Source: Mimachlamys varia
Lineage: Eukaryota > Mollusca > Bivalvia > Pectinida > Pectinidae
Direction of reading: 5' to 3'
DNA length: 64,000 bases
NCBI GenBank assembly: GCA_947623455.1
Contig: OX392529.1
Location: 744,001-808,000 of the forward strand
Positions within the stretch are counted from its first letter, which is position 1. Each line of letters opens with the position of its first letter. Positions 43,556-56,026 of this stretch are shown piece by piece. A program made the position numbers and the translations under genes. The notes beneath the pieces were generated by a model. It ran no database searches. It saw nothing but the letters and a program-made list of their open reading frames with translations, and was not told where the DNA came from.

Positions 43556-45651
43556 CACTTCTATAATGGAGATGGTCCTTCAGAGGAATACCCTGACCCT
43601 TGTGATGCTATCACCGGTGAATTTAAAAAGGCCTGGGCCACACTTGCAAACTGGTAAGTTTGATTAATAAAATTTGAATTACTGGATATGATTATTACCT
43701 GCATTTATGAATCAAACTGCCTGTGCTTGACTCAAGTGGTTAGAGTGATTGGTCTTGTATAATTATGACAAGTCTAATATCATTATATTTTTATTACTTT
43801 CTCTATAAGCATAGAAAATCAGAACAGTTTATTTCATTATTATTATTTAATGGTTATCAATGGGAAATTTATTTTGTAATTGATTTTTTTTTCTGCAGGC
43901 ACACAAGAAACAGTATTTGTCCAGTCACCCTCAAGGACAGCCCAGAATAACAATGTAGAAGTGCATCTGATCATGATGTAGAGATGACAGATGATGCCCA
44001 CTTGGAGCAAAATGGTATTTCGGTCCAGACGGAGGAGACATGTAAGTTACATATTGCCTGAAAATTCAAAAGCATGTTTTAGAAAGAAGTCGCTTAATTT
44101 TTTCAACCTCTCTATTTACAATGTCAGAAAGAATCCAGTTAGTTGTTTTGATCTTTCTTCAAACTATTTCTAGTCTAAGTCTATGATATACTTTTCTTTT
44201 ATTTTAAACATTTGTATTTATCATTAAGTTTAATGTTAGTATGTGTTGGGAACATTTCATCACCACACAAAGTGATAGTGACATTTGTTTTATGTTGGAC
44301 ATGATCTTGCAGCTGAAAAACAAAATGTATTCGATGTTAATATCAAAACAACATAAAGTTTTAAGTCAGATTTTTGAAATAAAAAAAAACTAATAATATG
44401 AACAATTATTAATTCCTTTACTTCCATGTATTGAAAACTTTGTAGTAATGACTCAGTTTTATCTACACATCTCTATTATCTGTAGATGTGCGTTGTCTAT
44501 ATCAGGTTGACTTATCTCCCCTTTTTGAAAAGTTTTAGGGTGGGGGGGGGGAGGGGTGCTGACATTGACATTTCTTTCAAGATGACATTGTGTTATAAAT
44601 CAATTTAAGTATACTAGTAAAATTTTCTTCTTTCAGTCAGTAGCTTATATATCATTGTTGACTTGTTTTATTGGTTTTCTGTGTTTTTTTTTCAGTATAT
44701 TCCTCAATAGAGATGCTGTCATATGCAGCAAGAATTCATGAACTTGAGCAAGAGAACAACACACTCAAGAAAAAAGTTAATATTCCAAAGAAAGATCAAA
44801 GCTGCCAGACAGATTCACAGAGTGGTACATTTTCTCCAGAATCTATCAAAGAGTCTCCTCTTCCAGAACTATTCAAATTCTATACTGGCTTGGAGTATTT
44901 GCGATTTTCTCTGTTGTTGGGCTTTTTATTCACTAATAAAGAGACAAGTAACCTTCATTATGACAAGAATAGGAAAGACATAAAGAAAATGCCTGTTTCA
45001 GAACAGCTGTTGCTTGTGTTGTGTCGTCTGAGAAATGGACTAAATGTGAAGGATTTAGCATTTAGATTTAACATATCATCTCAAAGTGTGAGTTCATTTT
45101 TTTCTGCTGTTATTCAACATATGTATGTTAAACTTGGGTCTTTATCTTGTTGGCCACACAGGGACAGTTTGATTTTGAACATGACAGATGCCTACAAGAC
45201 TGATTTTCCTACGACTATGGCAAGGATTGATTTTATTGAATTGAAAACAGAAAAACCTTCTTCTCTGCTATGCCAGAGCTATTCTGACTACAAGTCATCC
45301 ACTACACTCAAAGCATTAGTTGTTTGTGATTCTAGGGGTTCAATTATGTTTGTTTCAGACTTGTACTCTGGTTCTTTATCAGACAATGATATTTGTCAAA
45401 AATGTGGATTTTATGACTTACTAAAAGACCTTAAAGCCAAAGGATTTTTGAAAGATGGAGATGCTATCATGGCAGATAAGAGATTCAGAATAAAAAAGAA
45501 ACTTGAGGAGTTGGGACTATTAACTTATTATCCCAACACTGAACTCTGTCACACAGCAAATGTCAGCTGGGGATGTGGCGACAACAAGAAAGATAGCAGC
45601 ACACCGTATTCATATTGAGAGAGCCATCAACCAAATCTATGATAATACTTA
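43556..45651 (+). pseudogene. THAP / DDE_Tnp_4 transposase gene, three exons, broken
   Basis: Exons at 43556-43653, 43899-44041 and 44696-45651 have GT-AG borders in matching phase. Exon 1 reads FYNGDGPSEEYPDPCDAI, the end of a THAP zinc domain; the exon with its first cysteines was not found upstream. Exon 2 has an in-frame TAA at about 43948 (after KDSPE). Exon 3 opens with a leucine-zipper-like coil (ARIHELEQENNTLKKKV), then HTH_Tnp_4 (LAFRFNISSQSVSSFFSA). DDE_Tnp_4 follows with ARIDFIELKTEKPSS, YSGSLSDNDI and AIMADKRFRIKKKLEEL. A frameshift near 45560 moves the conserved RKIAAHRIHIERAI, which carries the likely third acid, into the next frame. Confidence 0.82.
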
Positions 45652-47580
45652 AGGTATTTTTCCTTTGGGGGAGACCAACTTTTATGATACATTGCTATAA
45701 TAGTCAAACAGCAGTCTGAATAGTATTTTGAGGTCAAACACACCATAATTTTGAAAAGCATGATATTTATTATTGTTTTGTCCCGTCTTTACCAATAAAT
45801 CTGAAGTCGGCTTGGAATAAAAAATAATTTATCATACATTTGTGTACAGTATATCTGCAAATATTGCAACTTCCCTCCTGGTAATGGAGTACTCTTCATA
45901 TATTATTTGCTAATAGAACATTGAGCCCATACAGGATCAGGAGCCCTTCAATGTGTTCAAAGTAAAAGGTTGTACAACTTTTGTAAGGTACTGATCTACA
46001 CCTGAGTGATTATAACAATACATATAACTAACCTGCAATAGAACCAGATGTATTTGTGTATTTTTATGATACTGAAGTGTTGGAAAAGTTCCATGTGAAG
46101 TTGACAGATTTTCAATCTTCTTCTCCAAAAGATATAAAAATGGATGTGGAAGGTCTGGATCTGATCTTAGCTGCTTTATAGATTCACCTGATGACACAAG
46201 TACTCCGGAATATCCATCCGCGTTGATAATGGTGTCCTTGAAGATTTATGGAATATGAATTGCTTCAATCCAATTAAAACTAGAATTGTAATTCCTCTCC
46301 TCTACGACTGATTCCAATTTAAAAAGAGATTATCATGGTTTTATTTTTATACTCTGGTATGCTCCTTTTGTGAATATTTTCAAATTATATAAATGTAAAT
46401 TGTGGTTGTAATAGCAATATGGAAGCCATTTTCTTCAGAAAAAAAATCATGCAATAGGCCCAGCTGATACAGGAATCGGGTGGTTGTTTTATGACAGGTC
46501 TCCTTTTTCTGGTAAGTTAGCTTTTGGTTTTGCAAAAGTCCTGGCACTGAGGGCAACAGGGGAAATTTTTCGGCCTCTTGGTTTATGCCATTGTTGTGGT
46601 TAACTTGTACAAGAAAGCTCACGTGGTACTTTTATACCCAATTGTTGGTAATGTAAAATTGTGAACACCAACCCAACAATATGGGCACATGTACCCGACA
46701 TCCTGCAAATAAAAACGTCATTAGCTAGCTATAGGCCTACTGTATTTCAGTTAATGTTTTTTAGAAGAAAAAAAACAACACTATTAAGCACATTTCAGTT
46801 TTTTTTTAAGATCATGTTAGACTTGCAGATATACTTGTTGGAATATTGAAAGGCCTGGTCTAGTATCTTGGGCTTTAACTTCACACGAATTCGGCAGATT
46901 CAGTAGACCTACTGTACATAGGCCTATCACTACTAGAGGGACAATGATACTCTCCATGACGGCGAGTTCGCGACCGTTATATACGAATATAGGCCTACTG
47001 ACTACACATGTATTTGAAGAATTTGTAAGAAGTAGGAATAGCAAAGTATTTTGTATAAACTTAAATGGAGAAACCCTGTAACACACGGACAGTGACTTTC
47101 TGTGGCGTTTGCCAACTGACGACAACGCGAGTAGCGGCGTTTCCGATTTCCTCATACTACGGTAACATCTACCCCTAAGATGTATATAATCCGAGTCTGT
47201 TCAAGGGAAAATTGATAAGAAATTAATGTATCCATTAACTTAGAAAGTATACTCCCTCTCTTTAGAACGTTTTGAAAGAACTTCGGTCTGACAACAGCCG
47301 TTAACCGAGGCTAGTTCTGGCACACATTCTATGCTTGTTTTCGCCGCCATTGTTTACTATTTTTTGTCCGACCCGTGGTCACGTGATCGAATGGGCGGAG
47401 CCAACGTAGCATTTGTGGATCGGTGTATTTGAGCCTGATACTATTTTCCTTTAAAAATGCTATTTTCTCCTCCAACTCACTTATCTCATAATCCAACTCA
47501 TACATTGTGAACAACTGACCAAATCACTGCAATGAATACGAAAATACATGTAAAATGACGCAAACACTATAATGCCTTTA
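45652..47580. other. Region with no recognised gene
   Basis: Minus-strand frames at 45937-46197, 46380-46622, 46817-47155 and 47329-47514 have no family I recognise. The last (MYELDYEISELEEKIAFLKE) looks like a short coiled coil and could be a small exon on the opposite strand to the THAP gene. CpG content rises around 47090-47410. Confidence 0.35.
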
Positions 47581-47651
47581 AAGGACTCGCACAACTAAAT
47601 AATTTACTATATGTTATTACTAAGCTTTAGGTTAAATAACTTTAATATTTG
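47581..47651 (-). mobile_element. MITE family 1 end fragment
   Basis: Opens AAGGACTCGCACAACTAAAT and continues AATTTACTATATGTTATTAC, which is the reverse complement of the right end of the family. It lies about 58 bp upstream of a longer copy. Confidence 0.7.
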
Positions 47652-47708
47652 TATATACTTTCAAATATTTAAGTTTTTTTCAACATCTTAAAGGTTTAGG
47701 GCCCTTTA

Positions 47709-48284
47709 AAGGACTCGCACAACTAAATCAGCCTATCACGAAGTGTTTCATGCGTTTGTAGTCCCTACCGAAAAATTGTTCCGGCTAAGTACAGTGATTC
47801 TGAATATTTTTTTATATTTATTTTATTTTTCAGAGGTTTTTTTTCAATACAGTATAGTCTTAATTACATACATACAAAGTTCATCCAAAGTATATACCAG
47901 AACAGGTAATATCATAAAAACGTGATTCTGAATAATCTAAATAGATAATTTTGACATATTCTGCATTGAATGAAATCTATAGATATTTAACTTTACAAAA
48001 ATGTATACTTTTGGTAGATTTTGATATGTGATGGCGGATTGATATGGGGTCAAAAGTCAGAGGGTGTTCCCGTCCCATTTCACTGGTTTGACATGTCCGA
48101 AGCAGACGCCTGTAGCAAGCTAATATGTCAGTAAACTCCTCATTAAATGCCATTTGAAGCCTTTGTCATGTATGTATCTGTGAATTTAAGCAGTTTTCAC
48201 AAGTGTTGTACTTCAAATATTAAAGTTATTAGCTCGAAAGCTAAGTAATAACATATAGTAAATTATTTAGTTGTGTGAGTCCTT
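47709..48284. mobile_element. MITE family 1, copy 2, interrupted
   Basis: Starts AAGGACTCGCACAACTAAAT and ends ATTTAGTTGTGTGAGTCCTT. Collinear with 3548-4009 apart from the 115-bp retroposon insertion, a small deletion after ACTGGTTTGACATGTCCGA and scattered substitutions. Confidence 0.85.
47807..47921 (-). mobile_element. 115-bp retroposon inside the MITE
   Basis: Flanked by a 13-bp duplication, GTGATTCTGAATA (47794-47806 and 47922-47934). The other MITE copy shows the empty site. The T-rich left end suggests a minus-strand A-rich tail, so it is a truncated LINE or a SINE. Confidence 0.75.
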
Positions 48285-49286
48285 ATATTAAGATATCGAA
48301 AAACTAAAAAATACCGTTTTGTTCAGAATCACCTTACATGCTTATGTTTGGAATCTCAGCTTGTTAGGTTTAAGCGTTAATTCTCAAGGATGATTTATAC
48401 AGAAATTTTTGTAGTGAAATTTCGGAGTTGTCCTTCCTGGACTAGTTACGCGTCGACACGAGATCTCGTCGCACGCGCTCTCTTCATCCTGACATCTAAA
48501 CAGACAACACGTGAGTAAATTACCTCCGTATCCCGTACCCAAATTTAGGGACTGAGGGCTGCTCTCTACTCGTTGTAGTAGTGGTGTTAAACACATACAC
48601 CAAAAATACTACAATTGGTCTCAGAAACTCGTCGAACTGACGACTATTTTTGACATAGTTCGTCGGTTTTTTTCACTTAAAAAGGTCCGCCTTGTCCATT
48701 CCCAGCGCACGTGGCCAGCTGGTTAATTTGACCAGTGCGCGGGTTGCGCGTGGGAATTTAAGGACAATTCCATGTTTAGTCATTATTGATTTAGTGTAAT
48801 TAGTAGTGTAGGAAAGATATTAAAAGTAGAAAAGCTGATACTTTTATAAAACTGCGCATTTGTTCCTTCGTCTGTCCGGGTGGGACACCCAGGTAATGGT
48901 GGAATACTAGGCATCTACTAATGCCGGTCGAGCCTTTGAGGCAAACTTAAGGTTAAGTTGTTAGAATTATAGAATATTATAGAACATTTATAAATTGTTA
49001 TTAATTGGAGTGTTGCATTGTAGGTTTATATATTTAAAATTACTTGGGCTAGTGTTAGGTTTTTATAGACTAGGTGTTAGGTTATTTTTGTGAAATATAT
49101 GTGCTGAATTTCTGTACCTGACCAGACATACGTTGTCTATTTATAGTAACGTTCGTTCTATTTAGGTGTACAACATGAACCTGTACATGTACTTGTGTAA
49201 CAGGAGGGAGACGGGTCCAGTTTGTGTTGACAAACTACACCCGACTCTCCCTGTACGAAGCAACCCAGGTTCGAATGGGCACTCCT
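48285..49286. other. Non-coding flank of the palindrome
   Basis: No gene recognised. Around 48700-48770 an imperfect stem pairs TTCCCAGCGCACGTGG-like sequence with GCGCGTGGGAA. Part of this stretch may belong to the palindrome arm, whose right counterpart is cut off by gypsy 4. Confidence 0.4.
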
Positions 49287-49387
49287 GCACTGGTGACTAT
49301 AATACTCTTAAAATCCTCGGGAGCACTGACTTTTCGGCGTTCGCACTGAGTTTTGAACGACCAGTCTTACTTTTTAAGAGTGTGACG

Positions 49388-49510
49388 TGAAAAGTCAGTG
49401 CAGGTGCCGAAAAGTCAGTGCAGGTGCCGAAAAGTCAGTGCAGGTGCCGAAAAGTCAGTGCAGGTGCCGAAAAGTCAGTGCATGTGCCGAAAAGTCAGTG
49501 CATGTGCTGA
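49388..49510 (+). repeat. 20-bp tandem repeat, left palindrome tip
   Basis: About six copies of AAAAGTCAGTGCAGGTGCCG, the later ones drifting to CATGTGCTG. Mirrored at 60046-60165 with similar drift. Confidence 0.92.
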
Positions 49511-49740
49511 AAAGTAAGGGTCGTCGTTGAAAAGTAAGGATGTCGGTGAATAGTCAGTGTGAAGATTTTACCTGTGTTCCTTGACGGGCGCGAGGCCCTG
49601 GTGGCCAGCGGTATAGATAGCCGCAGGGGGTTTCACACCTCCTATAGGTAGGGACTGGCAGCTCCGATCACCACCTGTGAACTGGCACGCTGCCAAGGCT
49701 ACTGAAATGCTTCTGTACACAACACAAGGCCTGTGATGCC

Positions 49741-51789
49741 GGGTGTATCTCTGAACGCCAACATTTTTAATTTGCCTACAGGGTAGTTTGTTGTGATAGG
49801 GGTTATAGTCTTTTTCCTTAAAGTAGTCTCAGTTCCAACAGGTAAATTTACCTGTAAAAGTTACCTGTTGGTGCTCAGGCACAAGTATTAAAAAAATATC
49901 ATAAAATTATCCTCATGATACTTTTTTTAATCGGAAATATTAAACTGTGTAAGTAATAAATAATGTAACTATTATAAGATTTGTGATTATTAATTAAAAT
50001 TCAATGCTTAAGATAATTTTCTAGAAAAAAATAACACTTTGTAATTCACCATTGAATTATTTTCTGACTGTAATTCTTACTTTTAAAAGATACCCTTGTA
50101 AAAATATTTTTGTATATAATCGGTGATTAATTTAATAGGTTTTTATTATTGATTTTTATAAGGTCTTGATGCCAATTAAAATTTAATTATTTCATTTTAA
50201 TTAGTACATTTTTGCTTGGATATGTATGACTTATTAAATTCCAACTTGCTCAATAATTCAATACCCATAGAAAGTGAGGTTTATTTAATCAAAGGTATTG
50301 TTTTCATTAGGTCAGCTTATTAACCATTCAATTCATTTATTACCTTAAACCTTACGGTTTATCAGTACAAGATATATACATACATGTGCATATATACAAT
50401 GCAAAATACAAATAGATATGTACAACCCAATATAGTTCGGACACGCACAGACCACAATTTAAGACACAACCATAGCGATAGTGTAGAGAGGTATTTCACT
50501 CAATTAAAATGTATTCAATCGTCTTTTGTTACATAGGACAACAAAGTTACCTAAATTTGAAAGATCCTTGGCTGGTTTTAAAAATTTTTGCCGTATTAGG
50601 TTTTCTATGATAATACAGTTTGATGAAACGCTTTTCATAATGACTGTGTTTTATTACAAAACGGTACAATCCACTGTCGCAATACATACAAATCCTATTA
50701 ATTTGATCTTTTATGATTAAACTGTCCAATTTCAATATTCAGTTTATGAGACGACAATCTGATTTTTGCCATTTCTTTAAACAAATAGGATTTGTTAAAT
50801 TCGGTTTAAAGACAAAATTACCACTAATGAATTTTCCAAGTGAACATTTTGATGACACATTTAAATAGTCAATACATTATTGAAAAAAAATATCTGTCAC
50901 TCTATATTAAATAGTGATTAATGCTTTACCTTCATATCTGTATTTTCTGTTTGCTACACATATCCCAAACCTATTCTTAACAGATTGTTTCTTATACTTT
51001 CGGTCCACTCATGCAGTGCCCTTTTCAACCATTTCATCATAACATACAATTGTCCGAGTTTTTAACTTTAAGCAAATATTTGAAAGTGATAAACTTTCGA
51101 ATCATAATAAATGAAAGTCTTCCTAATTCATGACTGATCATGATATTTGGAGTACTTTTCTTAACCCCTAAATTCTCTTACAAAAATTTAGATGTATTTT
51201 TTTTTTCAATATTAGGTGAAACCCCCGCACTTCAGATACATAACTTAAAATGCTACTTACAAAAGTGTAACAAAAACTTAGTTGGGTTTCAAAATTGAAA
51301 TATTTTCTTTTAAAAACATTCATAAATCCAAATAAAGCTTTTCAACTTTGTTCAGCTATTTTCTCTTGTGTTGTCAAGAAGTTTCTGTTATATATCAACA
51401 GAATTCCTAGATAACTAAAACAAATTTCTAACAATTTAAGACTAATTATACTTTATTGAATACTTTTCTATATTTCTCTTTATTTCTTCAATATATGATT
51501 ATCTCTGGGTTGTATTTTATTTACAATTACCTGCTGATTACTCATTCGATAATTTTCTTTTATTTCTTTATAAATGTATCCTTGTATTTTTGAAAAAAAT
51601 GTATAATTTAATGCAATTGTGGTGCTGACTGTCCACAGTTAAATCTTGGGTAAGGTGAGTTCACAGGTAAATCACAGGTAAGGTGAAAAGGGCAGTTTAT
51701 ATGAAACAGTATATAATTGACTTCCCATTGTTTTCAAAAACAACACCTACCTATTGTTAAAAAAAATGTTGGCGTTCGGAGAACACACC
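49741..51789. mobile_element. 2,049-bp non-autonomous insert in the left palindrome arm
   Basis: Flanked by the 8-bp duplication GTGATGCC (49733-49740 and 51790-51797). The right arm keeps the single, uninterrupted site at 59832-59839. Inverted ends of about 28 bp share GAACGCCAACATTTTT. An 8-bp duplication with short inverted repeats fits hAT-like elements among others. No transposase; it contains a LINE scrap. Confidence 0.85.
50335..50960 (-). pseudogene. LINE ORF2 C-terminal scrap with 3' tail
   Basis: On the minus strand it reads NRICMYCDSG, then KLYYHRKPNTAKIFK in a broken frame, like the Cys-containing tail after RT in many LINEs. It ends with GTAATAAATGAATTG near 50335. Weak but consistent with a 5'-truncated copy. 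Confidence 0.45.
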
Positions 51790-52159
51790 GTGATGCCATA
51801 GGTGCTGCCAAACAAACTTATGTAATCACGGCTACATTCGGTTGATAGACTGACCACAACAAACATCTGGTATATAAACATGTTACCAACTTATATGGAC
51901 AGAATTGCAATAAATTATTATTACTGCATGTAGAATTCCGTTTTCCTCAGAAATAAAAAAAAACGTCTTCTAAACTACTGTTCACGTGTTCATACTTCTT
52001 TCCATCTTAGTCATTTTGTTTTGGAATGATTGTCGAAATTGTCGTTAATATTGTTTATATGAAAAGTTGTTTTGTGATGGTATAACTGCAGCGTGTTCTT
52101 TATCTAACGTTTGAGTAGTAAAACGTATTCATTTTATAGGAAATGATAATGTGTGATTG

Positions 52160-53430
52160 ATTACATCTTGTCCCGTAATCAGGACTTGAGACCGTAATTA
52201 TTTTGTAATGTGCTCTTTATCTACAATTGAGTTTGATTAGAAATCAGTTTTAATTATTAAATGATGTTGTGTGATAGATTTGTAATTACTTTATAGCGGG
52301 TTTTTTATTTACTTTTTAGTTTCATTGTAATACAAATAAATGATATGTAGTGATACTGTTGTGTGAGTGTATTACCTCTCTGTCCGTTAACACTGCTAGT
52401 GGCCGTAATTATTATGTTAAGCTGTGCGTGTTCTTTAAGTAATAAATATATGAAAGTATGCTTTCGTGTTATAATATGACATCTCGTTTTGTAATCACGG
52501 CTAGCGGCCGTAATTATTTTGTTACCTATTCTTTATTTGTACATTTTGTATATATTTGAGTAAAAACGCATTCATTTTATATGAAATGTTAATGTGTGAT
52601 TGATTACAACTCGTCCCGTAATCACAGTTTGTTTAATTGTCGTAATTATTTTGTGACGTGTTCTTTATCTACCTATGAGCTTGATCTGTAATCAGTTTTA
52701 ATTATATGAAATGATGTTGTGTGATTAATTACGATTCGTCCCGTAATCACGACTTGTTTTATTTACATCTCGGTTCTATATCACGGCTAGCGGCCGTAAT
52801 TATTTTGTTACCTATTCTTTATTTGTATATTTTGTATATATTTGAGTAAAAACGCATTCATTTTATATGAAATGTTAATGTGTGATTGATTACAACTCGT
52901 CCCGTAATCACAGTTTGTTGTCGTAATTATTTTGTGACGTGTTCTTTATCTACCTATGAGCTTGATCTGTAATCAGTTTTAATTATATGAAATGATGTTG
53001 TGTGATTAATTACGATTCGTCCCGTAATCACGACTTGTTTTATTTACATCTCGGTTCTATATCACGGGCAGTGGCCGTAATTATTATGTTAAGCGTATTC
53101 TTTAAGTATTAATGATATGTAATAATGCTGTTGGATGATTGTATTACACCTCGTTCCGTAATCACGGCTAGTGGCCGTAATTATATTGTAACATGTTCTT
53201 TATTTACATTTGAGTTTGATAAACAAACAGTTTTATTATATGAAATGATGTTGTGTGATTGGTTAATGTTCATCTTGTCCCGTAATCACGGCTCGTGGCC
53301 GTAATTATTTTGTAGCGTATTATTTATCTACATTTCAGTTTTTGTTTTTTTATTTGTTATTAGAATTAATTATATGAAATTATGCTGTTGTGTGATTGTA
53401 ATAAATTATGTGATCGCGTAAATCGTCGGA
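52160..53430 (+). repeat. Palindrome satellite E, left arm
   Basis: Roughly ten degenerate copies of a module with CGTAATCACGG, then GGCCGTAATTATTTTG, separated by about 60-130 bp of shared filler (ATATGAAATGATGTTGTGTG). Modules alternate between tagged versions (CTAGCGGCC, CTAGTGGCC, CTTGTTTTATT), giving a higher-order repeat. Confidence 0.85.
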
Positions 53431-54833
53431 ATAGTGGGGTACCTAGTACTAATATAATATCCGGCCTCCTATGCTTCTGCCCTACCGTAGGTTTCCGACG
53501 ATGGAAGATGTGTGAAGATTTGGGCTGTAATATAATTAGATAAAGATTCGCTCGTGGTCAAAGTTTACCTGTAATGACCCCAGGGCCCCCATTGTTATAG
53601 GCATTGGCCGGTACCAAGCTGGTAGCTAATTATACTAATCCTGTTGAAGTAATAAGATGGACAGGTGATGAAGTAATTCAAAGTCATTGGTTTTGAATGA
53701 GTGGAGATTCAGATGAGTATTCTCTTATTTATTAATGTATTAATAGCTATGTTCATTAAGAAGAAAAACAAAAAAACTGTGATCAGGGGCGAAGATAGAT
53801 ATACCCCCACATAGCGATATGTGAAACTGTTGTGTTGAGTACCGTTACGCCTCTATCGGTCGGACGTATTGAACATAGCAAAACGAGATGAAATTACATA
53901 TGAACATTAATGTTAATTACAATAAATAGCTAAATATAACGGACGGGACTTTATACATACCATGAAACCTCATCTAACGACCACCTGAAAATTACGACCG
54001 CCACGCTAATTATCGGTAATTGACCAAACGATTGTGACCAGTCATCTGACAAAAAATACATGATGTGTAGCAGGCCGTGAACAGATTACTACGGGGCAGT
54101 CGGACTGCGTGCTTATCATCAATCTTTTGTTTACCGATCAGAGTACTGACAGGTAAATACAGTGATCAATCTACGTGCGAATACCTTTTTTTTTTTTACA
54201 AAAAAAAAGGACCCATGAAAATAAATTGTGAATTGATCGCTGTAAATATATTGGATAGGTAAAATAAACGTTCTGGGTTTTCGATCGCAGTCTTTCGTTT
54301 ACCGATACGGGTGAATTTCACATCAACATTTATGTTTTAAAGAAATCTTAAGCGTTGTGTTGGTAATGAACTAAATATGATTACACTTATGTACTGCATA
54401 TCGACTCGGCATTGCTATAGATATAATTGTTTCTGTTGGCAATTCTTTCGCGTGGATCCATGAAAATTATCGATCAATGCAATGTTTTGAAGGTGATAAT
54501 AAAAGCCAATATATCTACCTGTCAGTACTTTGTTTGGTAACAAAAGATCGGTAATTAGTCCACATACCTGCGGACTGTCTGACACAGTCGACACGCCTCA
54601 AGCCATTCACGGCTCGCTTCACACCAGGTAAATTTTGTAGCAGTATGTTGTTTACCGATACGGGTGAAAGCCCTTACAAGGAGGCGCTATGACGGATAAT
54701 TATACATGTCATCAGATTATCTACCTGGGTTGAGAGATCGTAGTTATCAGATTTTTATATACTAATCAGAAGATTTCATGCGCAAATTGTGCACACATTT
54801 TTTCATCAAATGTACCTGAATTATATATTTTTT

Positions 54834-56026
54834 ACTAATTATGGAATTAAAATACTTTATTTGTGGTTGTTTGTCGTCCTGAAACCGGTCTAAATACAGG
54901 TCAGTAAATTAAAAGTTACAGGCTGTTCTTGTGAAAATTACCTTTTATAAGTACGGAATGAACAATTAATGAGGTTTGTGTCATTAATACTTATATAAGA
55001 AATATATAGGTGCTTTAAACGTTGTGATATCATTTAAATGATACAGTGTACCAAACAAAAGCACTACATTTTTAATCCTTTAATTATAAATTAAATACGA
55101 GGCACAAAAATGTATCTTTGTTTTATTTAAAATCGCCCCAATACTTGTAATAAAATCAGTGGTCATTATATATTTCAGGTACATGTACATTTGATGAAAA
55201 AAATGTGTGCACAATTTACGCATGAAATCTTCTGATTAGTATATAAAAATCTGATAACTACGATCTCTCAACCCAGGTAGATAATCTGATGACATGTATA
55301 ATTAACCGTCATAGCGCCTCCTTGTAAGGGCTTTCACCCGTATCGGTAAACAAAATACTGCTACAAAGTTTACCTGGTGTGAAGCGAGCCGTGAACGGCT
55401 TGAGGCGTGTCGACTGTGCCAGACAGTTCGCAGGTATCTGGACTAATTACCGATCTTTTGTTACCAAACAAAGTACTGACAGGTAGATATATTGGCTTTT
55501 ATTATCACCTTCAAAACATTGCACTGGTCGATAGGTAAAATAAACGTCCTGGGTTTTGGTTTGCAGTCTTTCGTTTACAGATACGGGTGACCGCCCTTAC
55601 CAGGTGGCATTATGACGGAAAATACACAAGTCACCGGATTATATATCTGGGTTGGTAGATTGTAATTATCGGTCTATTGTTGTTTTTTTTTACTAATTAT
55701 GGAATTAAAATACTTTATTTGTGGTTGTTTGTCGTCCTGAAACCGGTCTAAATACAGGTCAGTAAATTAAAAGTTACAGGCTGTTCTTGTGAAAATTACC
55801 TTTTATAAGTACGGAATGAACAAAATAATGAGGTTTGTGTCATCAATACTTATATAAGAAATATATAGGTGCTTTAAACGTTGTGATATCATTTAAATGA
55901 TACAGTGTACCAAACAAAAACACTACATTTTTGAATCTTTAATTATAAATTAAATGCGAGGCACAAAAATGTATCTTTGTTTTATTTAAAATCGCCCCTA
56001 TACTTGTAATAAAATCAGTGATCATT
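54834..56026. repeat. Centre of the palindrome: direct duplication and partial inverted copy
   Basis: 54834-55170 recurs in direct orientation at 55692-56026 (both open ACTAATTATGGAATTAAAAT). Between them 55171-55540 is a partial inverted copy of the arm end, followed by a 150-bp linker. The order is therefore spacer, inverted arm piece, linker, spacer, full inverted arm. Confidence 0.85.
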
